Assembly: GCA_024696005.1 (NCBI GenBank)
Contig: JAILHF010000051.1
Span: 434,001-498,000, forward strand
Length of the DNA stretch: 64,000 bases
From: Lachnospiraceae bacterium
Lineage (GTDB): Bacteria > Bacillota > Clostridia > Lachnospirales > Lachnospiraceae
Direction of reading: 5' to 3'
The notes below the pieces were generated by a model that was not told the DNA's origin, did not search any database, and saw nothing but the letters and a program-made list of their open reading frames with translations. A program made the position numbers and the translations under genes. Below are positions 1 to 8,065 of this stretch, in pieces (the first letter of the stretch is position 1; each line of letters begins with the position of its first letter).

Positions 1-627
1 GATCGAAGGAAGCGGCACTTCCTCCTTCTGATGGCTCTCATACCAGACTGCGCCCCCGTACTTTTCCTGCACCGTGACCAGATTGCCGAGAACATAAAGG
101 CTGGCGAGGATCACGGCCACCGCGGCAAGGCCCGCGACGATGCCCAGGATATCCCAGAAACTGAACGGATTTTCCTTCTTTTTCTTTTTTCCGTCGCCGT
201 CTCCCCCGGCCCCCGTGCTGTCCGCAGGGGCTTCCGTCTGCTCCCCGGGTGCGGCCGGCTCTTCCGTTGAAGATGCCTCTTCCGGTGCAGCCTCCCCTTC
301 CGGCGCGTTTTCCTCTTCGGATGCAGCCGGTTCTTCAGAAAGGGCAGCTGTTTCCTCCGGTGCATTCTCCCCTTCCGGTGCGGCTGCTTCTTCCGGCACG
401 ACCGATCCTTCCGCTGTCGCTTCTTCTTCGGAGACAACAGTCTCCTCCGGTGCGGCTTCCTCTTCCGGCACTGTTTCCCCTTCGGGCACAGTTTCCCCTT
501 CGTCCACGCCTTTTTCTTCGGCATGCACGGTCTCCTCAGCCACACTCATTTCTTCGGACTGTGTATTTTCTCCGGCCGGCAGATCTTCTCCGGCCGTTTC
601 TTTTTCTTCCGTATTCTTATCTTCCAT
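1..627 (-). CDS. Acidic-repeat single-pass membrane protein, 3' end outside window
   Basis: Open reading frame of 209 codons that runs off the left edge without a stop. The ATG at 627 follows an AGGAG ribosome site about 9 nt upstream. Residues 1 to about 145 are a low-complexity Glu/Pro/Ala region with loose repeats of the type (A)PE(E/G)E. A lysine run (KKKKK) follows, then a hydrophobic segment (about residues 158-183, beginning WDILGIVAG) and the start of an outer domain. This predicts a long acidic cytoplasmic tail, one membrane helix and an external C-terminal part that is cut off here. The family is not recognised. The gene is divergent from the SOS polymerase gene and has its own TTGACA/TATCAT promoter. 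Function unknown. Confidence 0.75.
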   Translation of the reverse strand, partial: MEDKNTEEKETAGEDLPAGENTQSEEMSVAEETVHAEEKGVDEGETVPEGETVPEEEAAPEETVVSEEEATAEGSVVPEEAAAPEGENAPEETAALSEEPAASEEENAPEGEAAPEEASSTEEPAAPGEQTEAPADSTGAGGDGDGKKKKKENPFSFWDILGIVAGLAAVAVILASLYVLGNLVTVQEKYGGAVWYESHQKEEVPLPSI

Positions 628-676
628 ATGTTCTCTTCTCCTGTGCGGATTTCTTCCGACACAAAAACCAGAATGA

Positions 677-705
677 ATGATACCCAATTCTTCCTCCAAT
701 GTCAA
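677..705 (-). promoter_or_regulatory. SigA-type promoter of the acidic membrane protein gene
   Basis: On the minus strand, TTGACA (705-700), a 17-nt spacer and TATCAT (682-677). The predicted transcription start near 670 leaves a leader of about 43 nt containing a normal ribosome site. The -35 box lies back to back with the -35 box of the divergent polymerase promoter, 2 bp apart. Confidence 0.7.
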
Positions 706-707
706 AC

Positions 708-736
708 TTGACATTTGCAAACATCTGTTCGATAAT
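708..736 (+). promoter_or_regulatory. SigA-type promoter of the Y-family polymerase gene
   Basis: TTGACA (708-713), exactly 17 nt, then GATAAT (731-736). Only 7 nt separate the -10 box from the ATG at 744, so the predicted transcription start falls on the start codon. The spacer holds a LexA-type operator. Confidence 0.8.
718..731 (+). promoter_or_regulatory. LexA/DinR-type SOS operator
   Basis: The 14-mer CAAACATCTGTTCG matches the Gram-positive LexA box (CGAAC-N4-GTTCG form) apart from one base in the left half. It fills the -35/-10 spacer and touches the -10 box, the classic position for repression. The gene it controls is a translesion polymerase, which fits SOS control. Confidence 0.8.
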
Positions 737-743
737 CATTTTC

Positions 744-2174
744 ATGGAAGAACACTGCTACGTCGCGATCGATCTGAAGAGTTTTTATGCCTCCGTGGAA
801 TGCCGGGAACGGGGGCTTGATCCTTTGCGCGCGCGTCTCGTAGTCGCAGACCCGGAGCGCACTTCCAAAACCATCTGCCTGGCGGTATCTCCCGCCCTGA
901 AGGCATACGGCATCCCGGGACGCCCCCGTCTTTTCGAAGTGGAACAGATCCTGAAAAACCGCGGAGTCGACTATATCGTGGCACCGCCCCGCATGTCCCT
1001 GTACATGCGCTACAGCACGGAGATCTATCAGATCTACATGAAATACGTTGCCCCCGAGGACATGCACGTCTATTCCTGCGACGAGGTGTTTCTGGATGTG
1101 ACGCATTACCTGAAGAACAGCGGCATGAGTGCGCACGAGCTTACCGTGACCATGATACGCGACGTGTTGAAAAAAACCGGCATCACTGCCACGGCCGGCA
1201 TCGGGAGCAATCTCTATCTCTGCAAGATCGCCATGGACATCGTGGCCAAACATATCCCTGCCGATGAGGACGGCGTGCGCATCGCGGAGCTGAACGAGCG
1301 TACCTACCGAGAGAAGCTCTGGAGCCACACCCCGATCACCGATTTCTGGCGCGTCGGGCACGGCACTGCCAGGCGGCTTGCGCATCTCGGGCTGTATACC
1401 ATGGGCGACATCGCACGCTATTCGGAGCAGTATGAAGATTCCCTCTATCAGACCTTCGGGATCAACGCGGAATTGCTGATCGATCACGCCTGGGGCTGGG
1501 AGCCCTGCACCATTCAGGCGATCAAGGAATACCGCCCCGAAAGCAACAGCCTCGGCCGCGGCCAGGTCCTGCAGCGGCCCTATGACTTCGACGAAGCCGC
1601 TGTGATCACACGCGAGATGATCGACCTGCTCTCCCTCGACCTTGTGGAGAAGGGCCTGGTGACCGATCAGATCGTGCTGTACATCGGCTACGATGTGGAC
1701 AGCCTGAAGGATCCCGAAGTACGAAAACAATATGCGGGAGAGGTCGGCCGGGACCACTACGGACGCGAGGTCCCGAAGCACGCCCAGGGCACGACCAACC
1801 TGAAAATGCACACCGCTTCGACACGCCTGCTCAGCGATGCCTGCATGCAGCTTTACGAGAGCATCGTCAATCCCCTGCTTCTGGTACGCCGCATCAGCGT
1901 CACTGCCTGCCGCGTCCTGCCCGAGGGAGAAGGGCTGGCACGTAACCGTTCCGAATCGCAATACAAACAGCTGGATCTGTTCAGCGATCCCGAGGCAGAG
2001 GAAGCGGAATCCGAAAACGAAGCCGAGCTCCTTGCCAAGGAAAAAGCCCTGCAGCTTGCTTCCATCGCGATCAAAAAGAAGTTCGGAAAAAACGCGATCC
2101 TGAAAGGGACCAATCTGAAAGACTGCGCCACAGCCCGTGAACGCAACCGGCAGATCGGAGGCCACAAAGCATGA
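744..2174 (+). CDS. Y-family translesion DNA polymerase (UvrX/YqjW/DinB-like)
   Basis: Error-prone polymerase that copies past damaged template bases. The N-terminus carries the metal-binding motif AIDLKSFYASVE (residues about 8-19). The second catalytic motif reads YSCDEVFLD (about residue 110), with Cys where Ser or Ala is common. A helix-hairpin-helix region (about 200-240) and a little-finger domain follow. The C-terminus has a QLDLF-type sequence (about residue 409), which resembles a beta-clamp-binding motif. I chose ATG 744 because the family motif begins right after it; an upstream in-frame ATG at 699 lies before the promoter. The LexA box supports SOS induction. The stop overlaps the next gene (ATGA at 2171-2174), so the two are probably co-translated. 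No Shine-Dalgarno site precedes the ATG. Confidence 0.92.
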   Translation: MEEHCYVAIDLKSFYASVECRERGLDPLRARLVVADPERTSKTICLAVSPALKAYGIPGRPRLFEVEQILKNRGVDYIVAPPRMSLYMRYSTEIYQIYMKYVAPEDMHVYSCDEVFLDVTHYLKNSGMSAHELTVTMIRDVLKKTGITATAGIGSNLYLCKIAMDIVAKHIPADEDGVRIAELNERTYREKLWSHTPITDFWRVGHGTARRLAHLGLYTMGDIARYSEQYEDSLYQTFGINAELLIDHAWGWEPCTIQAIKEYRPESNSLGRGQVLQRPYDFDEAAVITREMIDLLSLDLVEKGLVTDQIVLYIGYDVDSLKDPEVRKQYAGEVGRDHYGREVPKHAQGTTNLKMHTASTRLLSDACMQLYESIVNPLLLVRRISVTACRVLPEGEGLARNRSESQYKQLDLFSDPEAEEAESENEAELLAKEKALQLASIAIKKKFGKNAILKGTNLKDCATARERNRQIGGHKA

Positions 2175-2374
2175 ACGAATACGCCGACATCATCGACCAC
2201 CCTCACTACCGTTCCAAAAAACGGCCTGCCATGAGTCTCCACGACCGTGCCGCCCAGTTTTCCCCTTTCGCCGCCCTGACCGGCTTTGACGATGCCGTGG
2301 AGGAAACAAGAAAACTCGCCGAAGAGCAGCTGCTCCTCAGCGAGTCCGGCATTCCCGTATCGGAAGATCCTTAA
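2171..2374 (+). CDS. YolD-like small protein
   Basis: A 67-residue protein with the pattern ADIIDHPHYRSKKRPAMS followed by DRAAQFSPFAALTGF. This resembles YolD-like proteins found beside Y-family polymerases in Firmicutes (yqjX next to yqjW in Bacillus). Its ATG overlaps the polymerase stop by 4 nt, so it shares the SOS-controlled transcript. Members are proposed to work with the UmuC-like polymerase, but the mechanism is unclear. It ends 2 nt before the convergent transglutaminase gene ends, with no room for a separate terminator. Confidence 0.7.
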   Translation: MNEYADIIDHPHYRSKKRPAMSLHDRAAQFSPFAALTGFDDAVEETRKLAEEQLLLSESGIPVSEDP

Positions 2375-2376
2375 AA

Positions 2377-5300
2377 CTACCAGGGAAAAATCCCTTTTAC
2401 GATCCGGAAGTTTCCTTTCCGGCTTCCGGAATAATTTCCTATCCCCTTCAGCAGTATCGTTGCGCTTCCCTTATTGACATTGTTGACATAGAAGACTTCA
2501 AAATCCTCGCCCTCCTTCAACTGCTTCCTGTCCTTTCCGATCGTCACCACAAGCTCCTGCTCTCCTCCGATCACGACCGGCTCGCCGGTATACGGCAGTT
2601 TCTTCACCGCCTTTTTACTCGTCCTGTCTATGATCGAGATCTTAGCGTTCGCAAGGTCGTATTCCTTTTCCGCTTTGGAAACACGGTATTCGCCCCATGC
2701 CGTTCCGCTCATGTCTTTTTTCCCGCTGATCTTTACCCGTATCGTCACTTCACCTTCGGTCAGATCCGCATCCGTAAGCTTGCTCCCGGCAGGCAGGAGC
2801 CTGTCACCGATATAGTATTCCACATCGTATTCCGCTTTGGGCAAAGCCGTTCCGTCCAGGCTGACATAGGGAGCCGGAAAATACTTTCCGCTCTTCTTAT
2901 ACACCTGATCCGGAATGAGCACCACGGTCTTCTCGTCAAACGCCGCGGCTTTGATCACAAAAGTGCCTTCCTTTTTGGGCGTCCCCTTATAGTTGCCGGT
3001 GAACGTGATGCTGTACTTCCCCGTTCCCGCCGCCTTGTTGGATTTCAGGCTGAGTTTGTAATCGCGGTTCTGTTCGAGCAGCCGGCCGTCACGCCAAAGC
3101 GTTATCTCCGGGCTGCAGCCTCCGGGGCGGAACGTGCACTCTCCTTCCGTCTTCAGCTCGATGTCCGAAGCGGAAAGCGGTGCGATCTTGTAAGACTTTC
3201 CGACGCTTCCCGAATATTTCCCGATCCCCACGACCGTGATCGCCACCGTTCCCGCATTCACGGTATCAATGGGATAGACGACATGGTAATCCGCGCCGTC
3301 CCTGAGCTTTGCGCCTGTAGAGGCATCATAGACCAAAAGCTCTTCCTGGCTCAGTTTCTGCGCCTCTCCGTTATAGACGCGTTTTACGGGCTTGAAGCTC
3401 AGGCGGAACTTGCGTCCCGTCTCTTTCATGACCGTCACGGCTATCTCGCGGCTTCCGCAATAATTCCCTTTGCCCTGTACCGTTAATGTCCCGTCTTCCG
3501 AAAAACTCTCACTGCCGTAAGTGATGTCCGCACTGCCGAGTTTTTTTGTTCCGTAATACAGTGCAGGCACGGCTTTCTCCCCGCTCATTACCGCAACGGG
3601 CAGCGCTCTCACATCCCTCTCCCCGATATCCTTCGGAACAATGCGGAACTTGTGACTTGACGTAAAGGGCAGGGCTTTGCCGCTTACCGTGGCCAGCGCC
3701 TCATCGCCCACATTAACGTTGTTGCTGTATTTCACGGTATAATCCGTCCCCGCGCACAAAAGCCTGCCGCGGTAAAACACATTGATGTCGGGCATGACGG
3801 CCTTGCCGCTGTATACATACTCCCCGCTGCCCGCGAATTCCACAAGGAGTTTATCATCCTTAGCCGTAGGGATCCCTGTGGGCGTGGGCGTGACGGTAGG
3901 CACTTCCGTCGGCGTCGGCGTAGCGATATCCGTCGGAACGGGAAGCCCGTCGATGATATAGATCCCGGTCCCGACAACGGTAAAGTCATAGAAATAGGGA
4001 TATTCAATGATAAAATATTTTACCCCGTAGCTCAGAGGCTCCAGTTCACCGATGATCCCCAGTGCCTTCTGCTCTTCGGTCAGCGCATATGCCGTCTTCC
4101 ATTTTCCGTCAACACTGAGACTGCACAGGGCCTCCGGGGTCGAGAAATAGAACGTACCCGCAACCGCCGTGATCGCGGTTAATCCCTCGGCTCCGATCGG
4201 ATACGTTCTGCCGCTCTCAGTCTGCAGATCGTACACGAGGATGCCCGACTCCGTGAGGATTGCCGCCCTGTGTTGCGCAACGGGAAGGGTCCTGCGCCAA
4301 TCCTGCCAGAAATACGCATCGTAATGCGTGTCTCCGGGAATATCATGGTACACGTTCTTCCAATCTTCCGAGCCGGTCCAGTCCTCTCCCTCATGCCCCG
4401 TATCCCTCATGCCGGCCAAGCTTCTCAGAAGATTCTCATGACGGCAGGTCCATTCGTCATTCGTCTCATCCCAGGTGCAATCGACATAATACCACTTCCC
4501 GTCCAGCTTCAGGACATTCCAGGCATGATCGAGCACCTTGCTCGTGATCAGCTGGCCTTCTATTCCCGAAAGGGACAAGAGGCATTCATAGCCCGACGCA
4601 TAGCCGTTGCACACCGCAAGGCCTTTTACAAGAGCGCCGTAAGCATCATAGATGCCGGGCTTCGAGATCGTTGTATCATACTGGCAATGGTTGACGATAT
4701 AGTCGTGAAAGATGATCACCTTTTCCAGATCGCTCGCGTCCTCCGGAACAAGCTCCATGATCTCATCGACTTTCTGATTGAAGGTCTTAACACTCGCCTT
4801 GGAGTATATGGATTTATAGCTTGGACGGATCTCCGTCACGATGCCGTCCTTTGTCAGCCCCCAGCTCAGTCCGCCGTCGACGTAAAACAGCTCCATGTGG
4901 GAATTGATGACACTCAGATAAAGGTGATAGAGCGAATCGCTCTGAATGGAATACGGTGAAAGATCGATCGTCCTGCTCCAGGATTTTACTCCCTTATAGA
5001 TCGCATTTCTGGCCCCGTTCAGATCCGAAGCGAAGGGCAGCGTTTCCTCCCCGCCCGCATCCGGGACGGACTCCTCCGGGAAACCGCCCATGCAGATCAT
5101 GTAAGCCGACAGATCGGCATATTGCTCCGACACGGCTGCTTCATTTCCGGACATTGTTTCGGGGTTTGCGGCAGGTTCGCCCCCGGGCAGGGGCGTGGGC
5201 ACAGGGACAGGAAGCTCCCGGGCACCTTCCTCTTCGGACGGCTCAGCAACAGACCCTTCCGCGTCTTCTCCGCCGGTGGTGTTTTCGGAAACCGCCTCTT

Positions 5301-5406
5301 CCTTTCCGGCCGGCTCATCTTCTCCGGCGCAGATCGGCAGGAAATCGCCGCCCAGCAGGAACAGGATCAGGCAAAAAGCCAGAATGCGTTTTCCGAAGCG
5401 TTTCAT
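2377..5406 (-). CDS. Secreted transglutaminase-like protein with Ig-like repeats
   Basis: Long exported protein of 1009 residues. The signal peptide covers about residues 1-28 (hydrophobic core LAFCLILFLL). An acidic Pro-rich spacer follows, then a transglutaminase/papain-fold domain (about 130-330) with a visible triad: Cys266 in AVCNGYA, His294 in DHAWN and Asp309 in YYVDCTWDE. A PTPTEVPT-type linker (about 485-520) leads to repeated beta domains, each ending like DY.V.Y.NN.N.G.A...V.G.G.Y.GS. Start: ATG 5406 sits 7 nt after GGGAGG; the upstream GTG at 5412 is too close to that site. It lies 26 nt after the MltG-type gene and is probably in the same transcript. Role inferred: cleavage or cross-linking of envelope proteins or peptidoglycan. 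No LPXTG anchor is seen. Confidence 0.85.
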   Translation of the reverse strand: MKRFGKRILAFCLILFLLGGDFLPICAGEDEPAGKEEAVSENTTGGEDAEGSVAEPSEEEGARELPVPVPTPLPGGEPAANPETMSGNEAAVSEQYADLSAYMICMGGFPEESVPDAGGEETLPFASDLNGARNAIYKGVKSWSRTIDLSPYSIQSDSLYHLYLSVINSHMELFYVDGGLSWGLTKDGIVTEIRPSYKSIYSKASVKTFNQKVDEIMELVPEDASDLEKVIIFHDYIVNHCQYDTTISKPGIYDAYGALVKGLAVCNGYASGYECLLSLSGIEGQLITSKVLDHAWNVLKLDGKWYYVDCTWDETNDEWTCRHENLLRSLAGMRDTGHEGEDWTGSEDWKNVYHDIPGDTHYDAYFWQDWRRTLPVAQHRAAILTESGILVYDLQTESGRTYPIGAEGLTAITAVAGTFYFSTPEALCSLSVDGKWKTAYALTEEQKALGIIGELEPLSYGVKYFIIEYPYFYDFTVVGTGIYIIDGLPVPTDIATPTPTEVPTVTPTPTGIPTAKDDKLLVEFAGSGEYVYSGKAVMPDINVFYRGRLLCAGTDYTVKYSNNVNVGDEALATVSGKALPFTSSHKFRIVPKDIGERDVRALPVAVMSGEKAVPALYYGTKKLGSADITYGSESFSEDGTLTVQGKGNYCGSREIAVTVMKETGRKFRLSFKPVKRVYNGEAQKLSQEELLVYDASTGAKLRDGADYHVVYPIDTVNAGTVAITVVGIGKYSGSVGKSYKIAPLSASDIELKTEGECTFRPGGCSPEITLWRDGRLLEQNRDYKLSLKSNKAAGTGKYSITFTGNYKGTPKKEGTFVIKAAAFDEKTVVLIPDQVYKKSGKYFPAPYVSLDGTALPKAEYDVEYYIGDRLLPAGSKLTDADLTEGEVTIRVKISGKKDMSGTAWGEYRVSKAEKEYDLANAKISIIDRTSKKAVKKLPYTGEPVVIGGEQELVVTIGKDRKQLKEGEDFEVFYVNNVNKGSATILLKGIGNYSGSRKGNFRIVKGIFPW

Positions 5407-5432
5407 GAGCACACCTCCCGAAAAGGATCTGT

Positions 5433-6269
5433 CTAATGCGACGACGTCAGTATCTCACAGATCTGCTGATATGTGGCTCCCGCCGGGATCAGATGCACGC
5501 CGGTCGAGATCCTTCTGTCATAACCGTTTTTGCACATGTATTCGTCAAATTCCGCAGCCGAAGGCACGATCCCCGCTTCCGCCAGCCGCCTTGCGACCGT
5601 ATAGGAACCGTCTCCCGATACCACGATGATCTCCTTTGCCTCGGTGTTAAGGCCTCCGGGGCCCGGATTGGCCTGCGCAGGCGTCGGTGTTGCGAGCGGA
5701 GCCGTCGTGGGTGTCGGCGTGGGTGCTGCTGTCGGCGCCTTCGTGGGCGTCGGCGTGGGTGCTGCCGTCGGAGCCTTTGTGGGCGTCGGTGTTTCGGTAG
5801 GCGTCGGTACCTTCGTCGCCGTGGGTACCTTTGTTGCCGTAGGCACTTTCGTAGCCGTGGGAACCTTTGTTGCCTCAGGTTCTTCATCCTGCGTGGGTGC
5901 AGGTGTTACGACAGAACTGTCGTTTTCCTTCTTCTCTCCCGTCCCGGCCGCATCATCCGAAACCGTGGCATCGGAACCCTGTTCAAAATTGACGAGACCG
6001 TTTAGATCAGCTGCCGCGGCAGCCCCGGCCTCACGCACATCGTTTGCGTCACCGACATTCGGAAGGCTGAGCGCAGTCCCGGAATTGCCTCCCGATACGG
6101 AATACGCATTATCCGTCAGCATCCTGCTTTCCGTCATCCCCAGCTGGCGCGCCCTGCTGCGCACCTCATCATCACTCATTCCCGCTTCCTTCGGACCGGA
6201 AAAATGCAGGATCAGGGATGTAACGGCCATCCCGATCCCCAGTCCGCGCATATATGATGCCAGTCTCAT
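5433..6269 (-). CDS. Envelope protein with MltG/YceG-type N-terminal-like domain and PT repeats
   Basis: 278 residues. An N-terminal hydrophobic segment (about 8-24) anchors or exports it. The middle is a Pro/Thr-rich spacer with tandem PTATKV and PTPTKAPTAA units (about 125-200). The C-terminal 65 residues (AKEIIVVSGDGSYTVARRLA onward to the end) match the small substrate-positioning domain at the front of MltG/YceG lytic transglycosylases: G.s...A..L...G...S...F..Y, then G...I..G.tY..I..IL. The catalytic MltG domain is absent, so it may bind peptidoglycan rather than cut it. GAGGAG precedes the ATG by 6 nt. It lies between the swrB-like gene and the transglutaminase gene. Confidence 0.7.
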   Translation of the reverse strand: MRLASYMRGLGIGMAVTSLILHFSGPKEAGMSDDEVRSRARQLGMTESRMLTDNAYSVSGGNSGTALSLPNVGDANDVREAGAAAAADLNGLVNFEQGSDATVSDDAAGTGEKKENDSSVVTPAPTQDEEPEATKVPTATKVPTATKVPTATKVPTPTETPTPTKAPTAAPTPTPTKAPTAAPTPTPTTAPLATPTPAQANPGPGGLNTEAKEIIVVSGDGSYTVARRLAEAGIVPSAAEFDEYMCKNGYDRRISTGVHLIPAGATYQQICEILTSSH

Positions 6270-6281
6270 CTTTGCTCCTCT

Positions 6282-7724
6282 TTATCCCACATTCTCAAAC
6301 AGATCGATCACGAGCTTCACCTCGCCGATCCCCAAACCCAGATCCTTGGCGATCGCCATGTTGGAGCGTCCCATGCGGTGCATCTCCAGAATGCGCTCGT
6401 TATGATTGGCGGAGTTTTCCTTTTCAGGCGCAAACTGAAGCTGCACCACCTCCGCTGTGTTCTCTTTTTCGGCAGCCGTCTTCTTCTTTGCCCTGGGCTT
6501 TGCAGGGGCTGCAGCCTTCCGCTCGGCTGCCGCTTCCTTCTTCGGCTGCGGTGCTTCTTCTTCCGCAGCAGCTTCTTTCACGGAAGAATTGCCCGGCGCA
6601 TCCGGATACAGTTCTTCCGGGATGGACATCTGCCCTTCCATCACTTCGGCTTCCGCCAGCTTCTTCAAAGTGCTCTTCGTCTTGCGGCGCACAACGGTAC
6701 GCCCGCCCATCTCAGCGGGAAGGCTGTGCTTCTCCGGAATGGGCAGCATCTGCTGTCCCGGGATCTCCTCGGAGGCTTTTGCTGCCGCAGGCTTTTTTAC
6801 GCTCTCCTGCACTGCAATTTCAGCGGCAGGTTCCTGCGCAGCACTCTCTGCCGGCTGCTCCTTTTCAATCTCTTCGACGTTCTCTTTTGCCTTCGCTTTT
6901 TTCTTGTGCCCCGACACCTGGGAGATGTCCTCAGCCAGCTCCGCCGTAGCTTCCCGAAGGATCTTTTCCATCATCTCCTCTTCGCTCAGCTCTTCCCCGG
7001 GAACAGCTTCCGAAGGGATGTCATCCGCGGGGATGTCATCCATCGGAAAATCTTCCTCAGGAAATTCTTCCGAAGGAAGCTCTTCCGCCAAAGCGGCATC
7101 CGAAACGGACTCATCGGGAACACTCTGCGCCGAAAGCGCGGATGCGAGTTCTTCCCCCTGTCGTCCGGGCACGGCCTCGTACTGCGGAAGCTCCTGCATC
7201 ATGCGTCTCGCATCGATCATCTTTTCCTCGGCAGCCACCACGGTCCTGCCGGCTTCGTCGGCCCTTGCCTGCACTTCCTCTGCCAGCTTTCTTGCACTGC
7301 TCGCCAGATCATAAGCTTCGTTCGCGCGCTTGCCTGCCTCGTGCGATTCCTTCTCGGCACGGTTCAAAAGCTCGGTCAGCTCATCCTTGCTGCGGTTGAG
7401 CATGTCATGAAGAAAAACAGCCTCCTGGTGATTGTTTCCGATCTGCGTCATGATCGTGTCGGAATAATCTCCCAGAGCCATGATCTTCTCATTGGCTATG
7501 CGGTCCAGGGAACGCTCCGTCTTCTCAACGGCATATTGCGCGGCTTCTTCCGTAAGCTCATTGATCCGGGCTGCGCTCCTCCCCTCGATCTCTTTATCCA
7601 GCAGGCGCTGCAATTCTTCTTCACTCACAGCACCGTCTGCTCCCTTTTTCCCGTCGGGCAGGAAAAAGCTGCTGATGAACGCCAAAAGCCCTGCCACCAG
7701 CAGTAAAATCTCCAATACCGTCAT
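6282..7724 (-). CDS. DUF6115/SwrB-like protein
   Basis: 480 residues. There is one N-terminal membrane helix (about 3-22), a coiled-coil segment (about 35-175), then a long acidic Ala/Glu/Pro region. The C-terminal helix-turn-helix-like motif contains ERILEMHRMGRSNMAIAKDL, followed by GLGIGEVKLVIDLF. That C-terminal motif and the location downstream of sigD match Bacillus SwrB (YlxL), which promotes flagellar basal-body assembly at the membrane. It is much longer than Bacillus SwrB because of the low-complexity middle. AAAGGAAAAG precedes the ATG. Homology rests on motif and position, not on an alignment. Confidence 0.7.
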   Translation of the reverse strand: MTVLEILLLVAGLLAFISSFFLPDGKKGADGAVSEEELQRLLDKEIEGRSAARINELTEEAAQYAVEKTERSLDRIANEKIMALGDYSDTIMTQIGNNHQEAVFLHDMLNRSKDELTELLNRAEKESHEAGKRANEAYDLASSARKLAEEVQARADEAGRTVVAAEEKMIDARRMMQELPQYEAVPGRQGEELASALSAQSVPDESVSDAALAEELPSEEFPEEDFPMDDIPADDIPSEAVPGEELSEEEMMEKILREATAELAEDISQVSGHKKKAKAKENVEEIEKEQPAESAAQEPAAEIAVQESVKKPAAAKASEEIPGQQMLPIPEKHSLPAEMGGRTVVRRKTKSTLKKLAEAEVMEGQMSIPEELYPDAPGNSSVKEAAAEEEAPQPKKEAAAERKAAAPAKPRAKKKTAAEKENTAEVVQLQFAPEKENSANHNERILEMHRMGRSNMAIAKDLGLGIGEVKLVIDLFENVG

Positions 7725-7741
7725 TTTCTTTTCCTTTTCCT

Positions 7742-8050
7742 TTAGATCTTTATGTCAAAAGCCATCGTATTCTTTTTTACGATACGGCCTTCTTCCCTTG
7801 CAACGGGCTTCTTTCCGCCCTTCTTGCCGTTGTCGGCATAACGCTTTCCGTCTCCGCCTTCCGCCGAGTTATCCTCACCCGCGTTATCTTTTTTATGTAC
7901 CTGGCCGACAAACCGATCGGCATTCTGATCCACCTGTTCCTGCTGCTGCGTCTGGTAGATCATCCCTTTTTCGTTTTCGTGATGCTGCAGCTGCTGAAAA
8001 TCCTGGGTCCGATTGATCATCCCCTGCATCTCGACCATTCCGATCGCCAT
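7742..8050 (-). CDS. Small hydrophilic protein between fapA and the swrB-like gene
   Basis: 102 residues, very Gln/Asn/Lys-rich, with no membrane segment or signal peptide. It begins MAIGMVEMQGMINRTQDF; the first half is predicted helical and the second half is basic and probably disordered. GGAGGTGATCAC directly before the ATG is a strong ribosome site. It lies 15 nt after fapA and 17 nt before the swrB-like gene, so it belongs to the fla/che transcript. I do not recognise the family; a motility-linked role is only inferred from position. Confidence 0.65.
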   Translation of the reverse strand: MAIGMVEMQGMINRTQDFQQLQHHENEKGMIYQTQQQEQVDQNADRFVGQVHKKDNAGEDNSAEGGDGKRYADNGKKGGKKPVAREEGRIVKKNTMAFDIKI

Positions 8051-8065
8051 GTGATCACCTCCGTT

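Noticed and set aside
702-2165. Long minus-strand open frame opposite the Y-family polymerase
   Set aside because: It is the antisense shadow of a gene with clear catalytic motifs; it has no recognisable domain.
2403-2430. Terminator between the convergent yolD-like and transglutaminase genes
   Set aside because: TCCGGAAG/CTTCCGGA lies inside the transglutaminase coding region and has no U run on the plus strand.
5680-5880. CRISPR-like array
   Set aside because: The repeats are contiguous, in frame, and code a Pro-Thr stalk; there are no unique spacers.
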